DNA of 8,602 nt from Methylococcaceae bacterium NSP1-1 (GTDB lineage Bacteria; Pseudomonadota; Gammaproteobacteria; Methylococcales; Methylomonadaceae): NCBI GenBank assembly GCA_002256465.1, contig NQJG01000060.1, positions 1 through 8,602 of the forward strand, in the 5' to 3' direction. The first letter of the stretch is position 1; each line of letters opens with the position of its first letter. The notes beneath the pieces are model-generated. The model worked only from the letters and a program-made list of their open reading frames with translations. It was not told the origin of the DNA and did not search any database. A program made the translations under genes and the position numbers. Shown piece by piece: positions 6,957 through 8,602 of the stretch.

Positions 6957-8147
6957 ATGGCCAAAGAAAAATTTTCACGTAGTAAGCCGCACGTAAACGT
7001 AGGCACCATCGGTCACGTTGACCACGGCAAAACAACGCTAACTGCTGCTTTAACAACAGTAATGGCAAAATTGCACGGCGGTGCCGTCAAGGCGTTCGAT
7101 CAAATTGATAATGCGCCTGAAGAGCGTGCGCGTGGTATTACCATTGCGACTTCGCATGTGGAATATGAATCAGCCACACGCCACTATGCACACGTTGACT
7201 GTCCAGGCCATGCTGACTATGTAAAAAACATGATCACCGGTGCTGCGCAAATGGACGGTGCAATTCTTGTTTGTTCGGCGGCTGACGGCCCTATGCCGCA
7301 AACGAGGGAGCACATTCTGTTATCAAGACAGGTGGGTGTTCCTTATATTGTGGTATTCCTGAATAAAGCCGATATGGTTGATGATGAAGAGTTGATCGAA
7401 TTGGTGGAAATGGAGCTTAGGGAATTGCTCGATATGTATGAATTTCCAGGTGATGATACCCCTATTATCCGAGGTTCAGCATTACTTGCATTGCAAGGTG
7501 ATGAAAGCGAAATCGGTATGCCCTCAGTGGTCAGATTAGTTGAAGCGCTGGATAGCTATATTCCTTTGCCGGAAAGAGCTGTGGATGGAGCATTCTTGAT
7601 GCCGGTTGAAGACGTATTCTCGATCTCAGGCCGTGGTACCGTAGTTACCGGGCGTATAGAGCGTGGTATTATCAAGGTCGGCCAGGAAGTTGAAATTGTT
7701 GGCATCAGGCCGACAGTTGCTACAACCGTTACGGGTGTTGAAATGTTCCGTAAATTGCTTGATCAAGGAGAGGCTGGCGATAACGTGGGCCTGTTGTTAA
7801 GAGGTACCAAGCGAGACGATGTGGAACGTGGGCAAGTATTGGCACACAAGGGCACTATTAAGCCTCATGCGCATTTCAATGCAGAGATTTACGTTTTGTC
7901 GAAAGATGAAGGTGGTCGTCATACGCCATTCTTTAATGGTTATCGTCCACAGTTCTATTTTAGAACGACAGATGTAACAGGTGCAGTTGATTTGCCCGAA
8001 GGTGTTGAAATGGTAATGCCTGGTGATAACATCTCTGTAAAAGTTAAATTGATTTCACCGATTGCAATGGAAGAGGGTTTGCGTTTTGCAATTCGTGAAG
8101 GTGGTCGTACAGTCGGTGCAGGCGTCGTTGCATCAATAATTGAGTAA
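6957..8147 (+). CDS. tuf: Translation elongation factor EF-Tu
   Basis: EF-Tu is the GTPase that carries aminoacyl-tRNA to the ribosomal A site. The product is full length at 396 residues (E. coli 394). The G1 loop GHVDHGKT is at 19-26, RGIT is the switch I motif, DCPGH (81-85) is G3, NKAD (136-139) is G4 and GSAL is G5. Domains 2 and 3 are intact, with [36 protein letters not shown] (19 residues) and the C-terminal [18 protein letters not shown] at 6946-6950 precedes the ATG. The upstream tRNA trio is characteristic of tufB, whereas the gene downstream, rpsJ five bases after the stop, is characteristic of tufA. The locus is therefore a tufB/tufA hybrid by context; which of the two the coding sequence represents cannot be told. 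Confidence 0.98.
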   Translation: MAKEKFSRSKPHVNVGTIGHVDHGKTTLTAALTTVMAKLHGGAVKAFDQIDNAPEERARGITIATSHVEYESATRHYAHVDCPGHADYVKNMITGAAQMDGAILVCSAADGPMPQTREHILLSRQVGVPYIVVFLNKADMVDDEELIELVEMELRELLDMYEFPGDDTPIIRGSALLALQGDESEIGMPSVVRLVEALDSYIPLPERAVDGAFLMPVEDVFSISGRGTVVTGRIERGIIKVGQEVEIVGIRPTVATTVTGVEMFRKLLDQGEAGDNVGLLLRGTKRDDVERGQVLAHKGTIKPHAHFNAEIYVLSKDEGGRHTPFFNGYRPQFYFRTTDVTGAVDLPEGVEMVMPGDNISVKVKLISPIAMEEGLRFAIREGGRTVGAGVVASIIE

Positions 8148-8152
8148 TAAAC

Positions 8153-8464
8153 ATGACTAATCAAACTATCAGAATCCGTTTGAAATCATTTGATCACAAA
8201 TTGATAGATCAGTCGGCTGGTGAGATAGTAGAAACAGCAAGGCGAACAGGAGCTCAAGTAAAGGGTCCTATCCCTTTGCCTACTAAGAAAGAACGCTTTA
8301 CGATATTGATTTCACCGCATGTTAATAAAGATGCAAGAGATCAATACGAATTAAGAACATATAAAAGATTGCTGGACATCGTTGAGCCAACTGAAAAAAC
8401 CGTAGATGCATTAATGAAGTTGGATCTTGCAGCTGGTGTTGATGTCCAAATAAAATTGAATTAA
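8153..8464 (+). CDS. rpsJ: 30S ribosomal protein uS10 (NusE)
   Basis: uS10 sits in the head of the small subunit and also serves as NusE, the NusB partner in transcription antitermination. The 103-residue length matches E. coli exactly. Recognisable stretches are [14 protein letters not shown] near the start, the loop [28 protein letters not shown] and RTYKRLLDI. It begins only five bases after the tuf stop with no good Shine-Dalgarno (only GAG at 8142-8144), so its translation may be coupled to tuf. The long leader that precedes rpsJ in the E. coli S10 operon, where L4 regulates, is absent from this arrangement. rplC follows 18 bases downstream. Confidence 0.97.
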   Translation: MTNQTIRIRLKSFDHKLIDQSAGEIVETARRTGAQVKGPIPLPTKKERFTILISPHVNKDARDQYELRTYKRLLDIVEPTEKTVDALMKLDLAAGVDVQIKLN

Positions 8465-8482
8465 AAGTAGAGGAATTGGCAG

Positions 8483-8602
8483 ATGTCAATAGGTCTTATA
8501 GGTCGTAAATGTGGTATGACCAGAGTTTTTTGTGAAGATGGTTCATCAGTACCCGTTACTGTTCTCCAGATTGACTCAAACAGAGTTACTCAGGTTAAAA
8601 GT
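8483..8602 (+). CDS. rplC: 50S ribosomal protein uL3, 5' part only
   Basis: uL3 is an early-assembling large-subunit protein near the peptidyl transferase centre. The first 40 codons are in the window and remain open to its end. [16 protein letters not shown], then [12 protein letters not shown] and NRVTQVK, match the invariant N terminus of bacterial uL3, with one or two extra residues compared with the MIGLVGKK start in E. coli. AGAGGAAT at 8469-8476 is a good ribosome-binding site for ATG 8483. The rpsJ-rplC order is that of the S10 operon, whose later genes (rplD onward) would follow outside. Confidence 0.95.
   Translation, partial: MSIGLIGRKCGMTRVFCEDGSSVPVTVLQIDSNRVTQVKS

Overview
The window is chromosomal housekeeping DNA from a gammaproteobacterium. 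The gene order hemA / TPR lipoprotein / lolB / ispE / tRNA-Gln / prs / rplY / pth is a known gammaproteobacterial arrangement, and every protein resembles its E. coli homologue. The moderate-to-low GC content and the style of EF-Tu would suit a Methylococcales-type methanotroph or a relative, but that placement is a guess. I see no phage, insertion sequence, CRISPR array or other mobile system.

Layout. On the minus strand, the first 854 bases hold the N-terminal two thirds of hemA (glutamyl-tRNA reductase), divergent from the rest. After a 259-base AT-rich gap come three tightly packed, overlapping or abutting plus-strand genes: a TPR outer-membrane lipoprotein, lolB and ispE. tRNA-Gln(UUG) follows five bases after ispE, then prs, rplY (bL25 with CTC domain) and a damaged pth. 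A near-consensus sigma70 promoter (TTGACA, 17-base spacer, GATAAT) then precedes a tRNA-Tyr / tRNA-Gly / tRNA-Thr / tuf unit. The tuf gene runs straight into rpsJ and the start of rplC, which open the S10 ribosomal protein operon.

Functional grouping. The genes serve tetrapyrrole and isoprenoid precursor synthesis (hemA, ispE), lipoprotein delivery to the outer membrane (lolB, probably with the TPR lipoprotein), PRPP supply (prs) and translation (tRNAs, EF-Tu, uL3, uS10, bL25, Pth).

Three things are out of order. (1) pth keeps its first 14 codons and everything from about E. coli residue 49 onward, but about 97 bases between are missing and the frame is shifted, so no intact Pth is encoded. 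(2) hemA has an apparent in-frame loss of 29 codons in its catalytic domain. (3) The tuf locus joins the usual upstream flank of tufB (tRNA-Tyr-Gly-Thr) to the usual downstream flank of tufA (rpsJ-rplC), so the secE-nusG-rplKAJL-rpoBC-rpsLG-fusA block that normally lies between is absent here; ychF, commonly next to pth, is also absent. Since pth, hemA and rpoBC are normally indispensable, assembly error (collapsed tuf copies, small dropped segments) is the leading explanation. A real rearrangement or a decaying genome is the more exciting alternative. I found no evidence of a new biological system beyond these anomalies.
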